Part shown: in pieces, positions 34,029-44,804 of the stretch
How the letters are laid out: each line of letters starts with the position of its first letter
How positions within the stretch are numbered: the stretch's first letter is position 1
Made by a program: the position numbers and the translations under genes
Notes under the pieces: model-generated
The model's database searches: none
Told to the model about the DNA's origin: nothing
What the model saw: only the letters and a program-made list of their open reading frames with translations
DNA from: Favolaschia claudopus
Lineage: Eukaryota > Basidiomycota > Agaricomycetes > Agaricales > Mycenaceae
DNA length: 64,000 nucleotides
Direction of reading: 5' to 3'
Assembly (NCBI GenBank): GCA_037176885.1
Contig: JAWWNJ010000037.1
Span: 310,001-374,000 of the forward strand

Positions 34029-36430
34029 ATGTCGGACACCGCACTCCCTGACGAAATTATTTCAGAGATCCTTTCCCCCGCGCTGAAGGTGTCTGACGAT
34101 GTCTTCAGCGACACCTCAGAAGTCTCCCCTTTCGCAAACTTTTCCGTCTCGACCTCCGCCTATTTGCTTGTCTGCAAATCTTGGCTTCGTGTGGCCACTC
34201 CCCCTCTGTATCATACAGTTATCATTCGCTCAAAGGCGCAGGCAAAAGCTCTCAGTCTTGCATTGTCTAAAAACAAGCAGCTTGGTCGCTTCATTAAGAA
34301 ATTGCGAGTAGAGGGTGGTTATGGAGAGCCTATGCATGTTATCATGCGCTGTGCTCCTAACATAACCGACATCTTCCTCTCGCTCGAGATTTACTCGTCC
34401 GATAGCACGAGTGGACTGTGCAAAGGCCTCAGACTCATCAATCCGACGCGCCTCATTCTGCGGGATGTTCACGACAAACCTTTGGAGAACAAAAGCCTTT
34501 CCCAGCTCTTGGACGCCATGTACGAATTGATACCTAAGCAGTGGGATCACTTGGTGCGCATAATTCATATAATATCTCGAGCTTCCGCAGAGTTAACCTT
34601 CTCGTCAGCGTGTTTTCCATTGCCCGTATGTCAACGCAACAGAGCACGCACTGGTAGCCATTCTTCCCTTGATAAAATCCAAACGACTACGCACCCTCTT
34701 CGTTCCCAACATTGACGCGGTAGCTTGGTCCTATGTGGTGTTCGAAGACTCTCCTCTCGAAGTTATTCACATCGACAACTTCGATGCGAAGGACGACTCT
34801 CTAGATGATCCGCTCTTCGATAAATATCCCGCCCTGAGAGACCTTGTGAAATTTCCCGCAGACGCGTAATTTTTTGATCAGCTTTTCATGGAACCCTCTT
34901 AACTAAGATGTGCAGATCGTTTGGCGGGGACACATTTCCAGTTATCGCTCCGGCCTCCAACCCGTTGTTCGTGCCCTTAGAAAACACACCAGCGGCTGCC
35001 CAAGATGCCATCTGGGACCGCGTCTTGTATTTCGCAATGGCCAACCGTAAACACGGCGCAGATGATCTGCCCAGGGCAGCGCTCTTAACGGTTTCCAAAA
35101 CATTTCATGTGAGCATTTGCGCCAGAACAAGAACGTTTGATGTCGAAACACCCTGTTAGCGCGTTGGATTGCCTCACTATTGTGCAGACATGATCCTCCG
35201 CCATTCTACGGACGTCAAAAAACTTGGCTCGATCGTTCTTAAATACGGTTGGCTCGGTCCCAAACTTCGCACACTCGTCTTCGATTACCTTGAATCCCTG
35301 CTTGACTGTGATTACGATTCGGAAGATGGAAGCCGAGGCTGGGCGTTGAAACTATTATCGCGGACGAGTGGCCTGGTGCGCTTTGGCCCGGCCATTGAGC
35401 CCAATCCGTCGCACACCGGATGTTTTGTATTCGGCGCGACGATTTCTTGGGATGGTTTTGAAGCTTTGGCGAAATGTGCCGGCGCTAATTTACAAGAATT
35501 TTCGACACGAGTTGCATCCCGGCGCAAACCCCGCATTTCGTCAACTGTATTCAATGATTTCACCGCTCTCCGAACCCTCCGCTGGATATGTCACGCGGAA
35601 TTTACTGATATTCGTGCTGCGTCGGTCGATGCGCTGGCAAACCTTGAGGAGCTGTGGATCACAGAAGAGGCGGACGGTTCGGTCTTATCTGTATTGTCGC
35701 GAATGAAGTATGTTGTGATTCTGTTCCGTTTTTCCACGTATTTACATTGACTCGTGTTTTACAGACTGCAATCGCTTCGGCGGTTCTTCCATGTGACTAG
35801 GTATACGAGCTGCATTGAGTTCCTTCGAGCGCACGGTTCCAAGTTGACCGAAGTCGGAATTCTCGCACAAGAACTGTCCACCCCCGGTTTCGATGTATAC
35901 TCACTCTGTCCTCATCTTCACACGATTGCGTTTATTGTGGAGTCGGGAGCGGTGCGTTCAGGATCGAGATGTTCACTGTTGCAGTTCGATGTTCATTGAT
36001 CAAACCAGAAACACGTTCCAGCGATTAAAGATATTCTTCCGCGTCAAACAGCTCCTTCGTTATCGAAAATTATAATGGAGCCCCCAGAACTTATGACTCC
36101 CCTCCACAAGTGTGTTTGTCGCGTCTTTTGATCTCTGTATCGGCTTATATTTTTTTCAGGGACAAGGAGCGAATTGCGGCATGGGATATTTTCTTCGCAA
36201 ACTTCCAATCCAAGAAACTCCCAAATTTGCGAGAGATTGAATTCAAGTGTTTTACGTGGCCGACCACCGAGTGCGTGCTATGAACACGAAACACTGACGA
36301 GCTAATAACTTCTACTTTAGGCGGGATATTGCAAAGAACTGTTGGGTGCGATGGGCCGAAGGCTTGGTTTCGCAGAATATCAATCTTTTGGACAGGACGG
36401 GGACGAAGTGGAGGTCACGATTGAAGTGAA
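34029..36430 (+). CDS. F-box domain protein, tandem paralogue 1
   Basis: Predicted substrate receptor of an SCF ubiquitin ligase. The F-box is near the N-terminus: LPDEIISEILSPALKVSDD, then LLVCKSWLRVATPPLYHTV. It is followed by a long leucine-rich/helical region (KLRVEGGYGEPMHVIM, LLTVSKTFH, FDYLESLLDCDYD, LANLEELWITEEADG). Intron 1 ends at CTCGTCAG near 34606 so that exon 2 reads HCPYVNATEHALVAILP, matching the two paralogues. Another intron is at 34868-34916. The C-terminus is NCWVRWAEGL...DRTGTKWRSRLK, with TGA at 36428-36430. It stands 570 bases upstream of a closer pair of paralogues and is the most diverged of the three. Confidence 0.75.
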
Positions 36431-37001
36431 CCAACACGCTAATGATAACGGTCGCTTGATGCACAGAACTGTACTTTTACTGAAGCACTGCCAGTTTTAC
36501 TAACTAAAGAATTGGATTTGCAATTGCGATTCGAATCGATCGTCGAGGGCGAGATTCAAGTGACCGGTGCGTTGTGATAAGTACCAAAATCAAACCAAGT
36601 ACTTATTTTCAGTCAAAAAACTGTTCACTGCATAATTGCGGGGATCGCGTCCAACAAACGAACGCGTTCTGTGTGTTACGGTGTCACATCACTGATCAGC
36701 TGACCGTGACTTGACGCGTCTCTGCCCTGGTTCTTTGTTCTCTTTGTTCAAGCCAAATGGGGGACAAAACAAGCCTCGAGGCGCTAGGCCTATATAAAGA
36801 GACTCCTTTCGGTGACTTGGGCGAATCTTTGTTCTCCTTTGACTCTTTGTGTTAATCGCAGAGCTTCACAAGAGACACAGCAGTCCCAGGCCACTAAGTG
36901 ACAACTTGAAGTTCACTAGGCAGATTCGAAACGGTATGTAAGATTGAATTCCACCGATTGATGTCGAGTCGAGCGAGTTGAAGCACATAGGCTCGCTCAG
37001 G
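36431..37001. promoter_or_regulatory. F-box gene spacer with TATA box, duplicated at 50332-50620
   Basis: The segment from about 36690 onward has the same order of motifs as the inverse complement of 50332-50620: a GACTTGACGCGTCTCTG block, CAAATGGGGG, CAAGCCTCGAGGCGCTA, and a TATA box (TATATAAA at 36791-36798) about 200 bases before the ATG. This shows the promoter was copied together with the gene. Confidence 0.7.
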
Positions 37002-39480
37002 ATGTCAAGCGTCCCGCTCCCCGACGAGATCATCTCGGAAATCCTCGCGCCGACCTTGAAAATATCCGATGAATTGTTCAGCGATACCTCTGAGGTGTCA
37101 CCATTCGCAACTCGTTCGGGTGAATCGACCTCTACCTGTCTTGTCGTCTGCAAAGCATGGCTCCGCGTCGCTACTCCCCTCCTCTACAACACAGTCCCTC
37201 TCCGTTCCAAAGCTCAGGCCAAAGCTCTAAGCGTCGCACTCTCGGGCAACAAGGAGCTCGGTCAGTTCATCAAGAAGTTACGAGTCGAAGGCGGATATGG
37301 GCAGCCCATGTACACCATCTTGCAATACGCACCGAATATCACCGATATTCTTCTTTCGCTTCAGCTCTACTCTGCAGACAATACGACCGGATTATGCAAA
37401 GGCCTCAAACTCATCAGCCCGACTCGTCTCATTCTTTGGAATGGCCGATCCATTTTCCGAGAGCCGGACAACAAAATGATTTTGCAGCTCGTGAATACAC
37501 TCTGTCAATGTATTCCAGAGTGGAATCGCCTGGTAAAGATGCAGCTGTTGCTCCGCTTACCTGCGCTTACTCGCCCTCTTTTCTGTTAGTGCATCTTCGG
37601 TTGTCCGTTTCATAGCCCCACAGCTCGCGCCTTAAAGCTCGTTCTTCCCATTGCTGAAGCAAAACGGCTTCGCACCCTCGTACTCCCTCGACCTCTTGCC
37701 GTCCCCTGGGCCTATGAGAAGCTCAAAGGTTGTCCTCTAGAGGTGATTCAAGTTAAATTCAGGGAGGACTTATGGATAGGCGAGAACGAACTATCGTATG
37801 AGAAAAATTCGGTGATCATGGCCCTGGTCCGATACATGGATGGACGGTAAGTGTCGAGCTGGAAAGATTTTGCCCCTTCTCAAATATCATTCAGCCCGCA
37901 CGGAAGGCGGGAAGTCGCGGTAACGCCCATTATCTTGCCCTCGCTTAATCCGTCCTTCGTTCCTCTGGCCAACGTACCGCACGGCATCAAGGACAAAATT
38001 CTAGGTTTGGTTCTATATTTCGCTATGCCCGACGAGGAAGCTATGCATGCACCCGCTGCTGAGTTCTCTACAAACGGCGAGATCTCGCCCAGGTTGTCGC
38101 TGCTTTTGGTGTCTAAGACATTTCACGTAAGAGCTCCCGCGCATTCTTTGACAAGTCTGATACGAGTCTTCAAGCGGCTTGCGTTGCCTCACTACTATGC
38201 ACACGTCACTATCACACATTTCATTGATGCAGCATGCTTCATCTCGATTCTCGCAAAGTACCCCTCAGTCGGGCCTGGCGTTCGCAGCCTCACATTCTGC
38301 TCGATTTATCCCGAATACGACTACCCCGAGCTGGAGAACGCTCCTGACGGGGAAGACTGGGCCTCCATCATGCTTGCGCAAACCACAGGATTGCTTCGGT
38401 TCGGGGGCGGCGGTCCCGATGCCCCTGGGCACGCCGTTGGGAATTTTGAGCAGTTCGGGATGAGGAGAACGTCGGTTTATAGCTACTGGAATTTCCCAGC
38501 CCCTTTCTCGCCTCCCCGGACTTCGATATGCTGGGAGGCATTTGAGAGGCTGGCGAAATTCGCAGGTTCGACGCTACTCGAATTCTCCGCGCCCCTCCGA
38601 GCAGAGAAGCCCGTTTCAGCTACGATAATTAACGAGTTTCCCATGCTTCAGAAGCTTAATTGGACAAGCGAGGTCACATTCGACGACAGTGAATGCCCAT
38701 CCGTCGACGCGTTGGCCAACATGAACGAGTTATGGGTTACCAAGGCATCTTCGTCATTTCTCTCTTTGTTGACGCAGATGAAGTACGTCGTATCTGGTCG
38801 TCGTGAATCCGTTTGCTGATGGTTTACAGACTGCATTCCCTTCGTCGCCTCGTCTATTTGACATCTGAGTGTCCCAATTCATTCCTAGAGGTGCACGGGG
38901 CCAAATTGGCTGAACTCGTCATCTGCGTTAATCAAGCCGACACTTTGAAGTCGAAGATATACACTCTGTGCCCAAACCTCTCTTCCATATCGATATATGG
39001 GTCTACATTGTACCCAGTTGGTACATCCTTCATCAACAAGCCACTACTAACAGACTGCCTGCTAATAGGTTCAGATCGTTCAAGATATTTGTCCGCGCGA
39101 AATGGTTAAGTCCCTCCGTAAAATAATCTTGGATCTTGACGGGTTCGGCAGGTATGCAGCAACCGTCCCCTTGTCGCCCAGTATTTTGACCGAAAATGTT
39201 CTTCCAGTGACAAGAACACCATCAGCGCTTGGGACACTTTCTTTCGCAAGTTCATGTACCAGCGCGATTTTAATCCTGGTGAGCTGCAGGTGAAGTGGTT
39301 TAGCTGGCCGACGAACGAGTACGTGCTGTATCCACGTGCGCACAATTCTCGATACTCATCCTTTCTCCTAGACGAGATATCAAAAAGAGCGAATGGGTCC
39401 GTTGGGCAGAAGTCTTGGCCCGTGGTGGTCTAACTGTGACCGATAAAGCGGGGACGAAATGGAAGCCCAGATTGCGGTGA
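36690..39480 (+). repeat. Left arm of a 2.8 kb inverted segmental duplication
   Basis: F-box gene 2 with its promoter is present again in opposite orientation at 47875-50620. Protein-level identity is very high across all exons, and noncoding promoter blocks are also shared. The two arms flank about 8.4 kb containing two unrelated genes. Confidence 0.75.
37002..39480 (+). CDS. F-box domain protein, paralogue 2
   Basis: Same family as 34029-36430, with start MSSVPLPDEIISEILAPTL. The F-box continues through CLVVCKAWLRVATPLLYN. Intron 1 starts after EWNRL and ends at TTTTCTGTTAG, giving CIFGCPFHSPTARALKLVLP. Later blocks include LRTLVLPRPLAVPW, NVPHGIKDKILGLVLYFAMP, HYYAHVTITHFIDAACFIS, ICWEAFERLAKFAG, EFPMLQKLNWTSEVTF and LHSLRRLVYLTSECPNS. 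The last exon ends WVRWAEVLARGGLTV...KPRLR, TGA 39478-39480. The frame appears intact. Its closest relative is the inverted copy at 47875-50331. Function beyond SCF adaptor is not predictable. Confidence 0.75.
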
Positions 39481-40127
39481 ACCAATGCATCGGACCTAGA
39501 TAATATAGCCAATTCCTTTGTATCACGCCCTCAATCTTTCCTCCAATACCCATGATCTTTCTTTCAATACACTACAAGAATCGGACTCGATTCCTAGTCT
39601 CTCTAGACAGACGCTTTATCGTTTCTACCTCGTACCTCGCTCAATAAACTTTTATTCCAGGATTCGATCGGTATCATGATAACTGGGTTCAATGATGACA
39701 GTCGCTCGAAAACCAGAGAGAATAGCAGACTTCCTGCAAAGTGCTACGATGCACCTTCCAAGACTCGAAGTCCCGAATATCTGAGGCTCCGCCGGACCAC
39801 AGCCTTCGCCAAGCCTTCGCTATCTAACCTAATGCTGGCCTTAGGGTATACTTAGCCGTTGCAAGAGTCCTCAGCAAAACCGGGACATCTTCGTGAACAT
39901 CCCTACGAATCAGGGTCGTTGCACAACACCGTTTCCATATGTTTTGACGTGGGTCACTGGCCATTGCCATGACAAGCGGCACCTTCCTAATTTGGACACG
40001 GGCGGTAGTTTTGCTTTGTTTGTTTGACTTGCCTTTGCCCTTACCCACGTTGTTCTTGGTGGTAAATGCGGTAGCCTGGCTCTTTTGCTTCCTTCTTTCA
40101 TGCTCTGCCTGGCGTACTGCAGTCTAG
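39481..40127. other. Intergenic region
   Basis: About 650 bases with no recognised gene. Short minus-strand frames (39824-40048, 39910-40269) lack an ATG in a sensible place or overlap the next gene. Confidence 0.5.
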
Positions 40128-43100
40128 ATGACCACTCGCCGACCTCCTTTGACGCAGAGACTTCGCCCTTCTTCTCAGGTCTATCTTGGATCGGATTCCG
40201 CCTATTCCAGCTATCTGTCTTCTCCCCCGGACCTCCCAGACCTCCCGGAGCCTCCAAGCCCAGGTTCAAGCAGCAGCACCTCTACTTCTGGCTTGCCCTC
40301 ACCCCCCGCGACCAACTCGACGGGCAGCGGCAGCACCGGTGACCCAGGAAGCATCGCTTTTCGCGGTGGTACTGGTGGCGCCCTGAATATGCTCAATGGC
40401 TCAAACATCAAGACCTTTCATGCTGCATTCGAGACTGCAGATCACTCTGCAGACCACGATGACGACTACGACGACGATAACGACGACGAAAATGGCGAGG
40501 ATAACACCGCTCGCCTCAATCACCAGCGCAGACAGAGTGCTAGCGAGAATGTTCTGGCGCTGCAGCGGGTCAAGAGTCTCACTCAACGAAATAAGATTGT
40601 GCGTGGTTTGGTTTTCTATCGTCTTTGTCAGCTGTCTGACCAGAGATTCGCTTTTTCTCTTGTTTTCATTATCTCGCCACTCGATGTCCTTTGACTCTGT
40701 TTGTCGACTGCTCTACTTGTGTGCTATCCTCGATCTGGCTTTTCTACCTATTCGGCTCTTTTCATCGGACACTGGGTGGCGACTTGCCTTGGGCCGTACT
40801 TCACTGGGCTCGTTTTTACCCGAATCCACTGCTCACCAGGCCCTCGACAAGCTGTCTTCATTCTCGCGTCACGGCTCTCCCGCGCCTAGCGCTGGAAACA
40901 GCAGCGCTCGGAGATCTTCTATAAACCGCTCTCCCCCCGCCCCGTCTTCTTCCGCCTCCGCCTCCGACTCGCTCTCCAACTCCAACTCCAATTCCAATTC
41001 CGCCTCCAGCTCCTCCCAGTCCAGCTCCCGCCCCTCCATCCGCCGCGCACGCACGCAAGAACCTCACCACCAATCAGGCTCCGACACCGAACGAGACGAC
41101 AGCTACGACCACGACCCAGAGATTGTCGTCCGCCGACCGACAACGCCGATCGGCCCGCGACAGCGCCTCGTCTCTGCCCCCGCGAGCCCGCAGAAACATC
41201 TCACCGCGTCGTCGCACTCGTCGGGCTCGAGCACGCGGTCGCCCCGGCGGAACAGGCTGTCGAATTTGTCGTTGAGCACCAGAGCGGTGGATGAGGGCGA
41301 GGGAGCGAATCCGAGCTCGCCGGAGGATGTGACGAGGGCGGCGTTGGCGGCGGTGGCATCTGCGAGACGCACGCCGTCGGGGGCGTTCAGCGGAGCGTCG
41401 ACGGCGAGGCGGCTGAATATGAGTCCGACGACGGCGGCGACGGGGAGCGGGGGGAAGAGGAGACAACCGTTGCCGAGGGAGTGGGGGGTGGGGAGTTCGT
41501 CGAGTAACGGCAGGGTGAGTGGATCTACTCTTTCACAGAAATAGGAATGCAGCTAACCAATTTCGTAGTTCTCGGCAGAACCTCCGACCTCGCCACCACA
41601 GCACGACACATCGCCGAACAAGCGTCACTCGCTTGCGGGGTCCACTGCGTCTACTTCTTCAACGTCGTTTGCGGGGTCGTCGCGTGGGCACGCGCATTCT
41701 AACTCGACGTCCTCGACTTCGACGATTGGGAGCACGGTGCAGGGACGTGAACAGCGGGCGTCGACGGTGCGCGATCTGACGAGGCGGCATCAGGCGCGGT
41801 ACTACAGCGAGGATCTCGGCAATCACAGTATAAACGGCGGGGAGGGCGACGAGCAAAGGGAGAGGAGACAGAGTTTGCGGGCGGGGAGCGCAGAGAGTGC
41901 GTTGGGGAATGCAGTTGGTGGGAGGAGTTTGATTGGGGAGGGGTTGAGGGCGGCAGGGTTGACTGGACGGGTGGACAGGATGGGTGGGGGAGATGTGTTT
42001 CAGGAACGGACGCCGGCGAGGGTGGAGTGGGCGGATGGGCAGCGGAGTCGGAGTGTCAGTCGGCAAGGGGGCGCTCTTGGGAATGGGCATGGGAGGGCGG
42101 CGACGTCGTTGGACTATACGGCGTATGACCGAGATGACGGGGATGAGCCGCGGACAGCGCCGCTGCTACGGACGTATCGCAGTAGTGCGCATGTACTCGA
42201 ATCGGCCGGGGCGCGCGCTGGGAGTGCGCAGGGACGGTATCCGGATCGCGGGATGTCTGTTGAGCGGGATCTGCGAGACGATCGGGAGCGGGAACGGCAT
42301 GCGGCGCCTAGTCCGAGTCCGTTTGGGAGCGTGGCGTCGAGGCGGCATGGGAGCGGTGGTGGTGGGAGTGGGCAGCATGAGCATACGCGGTTGATGGTGG
42401 ATAGTCTCGCGATGTTTGAGGGGCATTTGGCGCGTGTGGGTGGGACGGGCGATCGTACGGCGCAGGATCTTGCGCAGAGTGCGCAGAAGCTCGTTAATAC
42501 GGCTGAGCGGCTCAATGCGATTTTGCGGGCGGGGACGAAACAGGCGTTGGAGGAGCAGATTGACGCGGAGGTGAGTGGGGTGGATAGTAGTGGGGGCGGT
42601 GGCGCAGATGCGCAGGATCTGGCGGAAGTGTGGCGGAGGGTTGGAGGGGAGTACAGGGAGGGGCTGAGGGTGAGCGATGAGCTTGTGCGGAGTGTAACGG
42701 GTTTGCTGTTGGGTGTTGGACGGGTTGTGCGTGATTTTGGCGAGGGCAGGGGCTCGGATGAAGGCAGGAATAGTGCGAGTCCTGATGCTGGGCGGAGGAG
42801 CGTCGAGTCAAGGCGTAGTCTGGATAAGGACGAACGGCGAACTTCGGCTGGGGGCAGGGACAGTGCGCTTGGGGTGAGGCCTTCAAGCGTGCTGAACACG
42901 CGGCACGAGCCGACCCCGCCTAGTATTCCACGCACGGGTACTCCAGCTTCACGGCGTCTGCTGACGCCGCGGGAGCAGCGCGAACTCCAGGCAAGCGCTG
43001 GAATGGTCGCGTCTGATTCGCAAGAGACAGTACAGCCAAAGAAACGCGACGATGACTACGAACCATCCCCCACACCTGCCTCGCGCAAACAAAATCAATC

Positions 43101-43767
43101 TACTCTAGATCGCAGTCGCACCCTCCCTCCCATCTCGATCCCAAAACCCCTTCCCACTCTTCCCTCGGAATCTGCCTCAACTCTCCGCCGTAATCAGACC
43201 ACCGGCAACTCTTCGCAACGACGCCGTACCATCACCAGCTCTACTGTCCGCGCGCCCGGTGGCCTACTCCACTCTGCAACCCCTACGACCGCTTTGACCC
43301 CTCACACCGTGTCCAACTCGCCGAACGAACTTCGCGGTTCCGAGGCCCGCATGTCGTTCCCGTCTCTCCCTCGATCAGATTCGGACAAGTCCGTACCGCC
43401 TACTCGCTCGCGCAATAACACCGTCACTTTCTCCCGACCCTCCAACGTCGCACTGGCGGGTCTTCAGATGCAACACGACCGCGAACGCCAGCGGACGATC
43501 TCAAACTCGAATAATCAGTTCGATGCCGCTGCTATCGCCATTGCAGCTGCTGCCGGCCCGTCGTCGCGATCGGACGGGGAGAAGGTCACGCCGGGGAAAC
43601 GGACGCTTGCGGCGCGCGAGCGGCCGCGGGCGTCTTTGGATGGAGGGGATTCGGTTGGTCCTAGCCACGCAGCTGATCGGAGCGCCGCAGCTGGTTTGTC
43701 GACGCTGGGGCAGAAGCGGGAGAGGAGGAGGACGGTCACTGATATCTGGCCTCCGAATGGGTCATAA
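40128..43767 (+). CDS. Serine-rich, mostly disordered protein with a helical core
   Basis: About 1,100 residues, no family recognised with confidence. Exons 40128-40598, 40840-41517 and about 41570-43767 join in phase; the first intron is unusually long (241 bases). N-terminal features are an Asp-rich run (DDDYDDDNDDENGEDN) and a conserved-looking helix ENVLALQRVKSLTQRNKI joined to ALDKLSSFSRHG. A long Ser/Pro/Arg region has many potential phospho-sites (RSP, SPR, TPR). A second helical part carries TRLMVDSLAMFEGHLARVG, AQDLAQSAQKLVNTAERLN and VWRRVGGEYREGLRVSDELV, likely a coiled coil. The tail ends TVTDIWPPNGS. The pattern suits a cytoskeletal or spindle-pole scaffold, but that is a guess. 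Open frame, GC-rich, strong coding bias. Confidence 0.7.
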
Positions 43768-44804
43768 CGACTGGTCTCCTCTTCCAGCTTTCCGCCTCTC
43801 GCTACTATTCTTGTGATTCGTGTGCGTTCTTGTTCTTGATTTCTTGCACTCTGTCGTCCTGATTTGTCCCCGCAGGTCAAATACCGTTTCTTCTGTGTCT
43901 TATCATTATGCGTCTCGCGCGGCCCCGCACCCGAACAACCTCATCCGGCTGCGCGAGACGTTCTCCGTATCCAGAACTGTCCATATCGTTTTCCCCTCTT
44001 TCTTTTCGTTGTGCATACTTGCTCGCTTCGAGAACGTCCTGCCCCCCTCGTCGTGTACAACTGTCTCTCCCTCTCTACCCCCGTGTTTTTTTATCTTGAT
44101 GTCTCAACGTACGTACTCTTCTCTCCAGGGTCTTTAAACGCATAGTTGTAGAGCAAGCACAGGCTTTCTTTCTCCTCTTCCCCCCTGCGATCGACCACCA
44201 AGTACTATACGGTTCGATGATTCGCTAAGTTACTACTACATAAAAAATAATGATATGCCTGATATGCAGCTCGGTTAGTGGGGAACGAAAAATTGGAGCG
44301 TGATATAGGTTCGTTTCAGCCTCTCTTGTACGGGGGACGTGAAATCTGGGGATAGTCGTTCAGATCACTCAATACAAGAGCGATGCAGATGAAAACTATT
44401 GCGGACTGAGCGTTCCCAACTTGCGCTCTTTTCCAGGCTTCCACCACCACTTACCGAGACTTACCGGCGTCACTCTGACTTTACGACAGACTTCGGTCCT
44501 TGATTCTCAGTGCGCACGACAAAGGGTGCATAAAGACGAAGTCTATGTCGCTCCAGCTCCCCCCTCAGTGCGCTAGCGCTAGACTCTGTCATTCGCGGCA
44601 GTGATATAATTCAGTTTCTGCAAGACTTGGCACGTATGGAGGACACCGCAGTGCACATTGTCGCAGCACAAGCGACGACGTCTACATGATTGGAACAAAC
44701 GCACACAGGTCACTCTGACTCAGGCCTTTCACAGATACATATACTATGGGGACGGTCAATGCAAGACACTTTCAATCCCACCGCGACCTCACCTTCGAAC
44801 TGCG
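43768..44804. other. Intergenic region upstream of the VIT gene
   Basis: About 1 kb. It is pyrimidine-rich on plus to 44150 (probable 3' UTR of the serine-rich gene), then mixed. No gene was recognised. The frame of the VIT gene is open back to 44658 but without an ATG. Confidence 0.5.

Noticed and set aside
42114..42935. 273-codon minus frame
   Set aside because: Antisense shadow of the serine-rich gene, caused by GC-rich codon bias.
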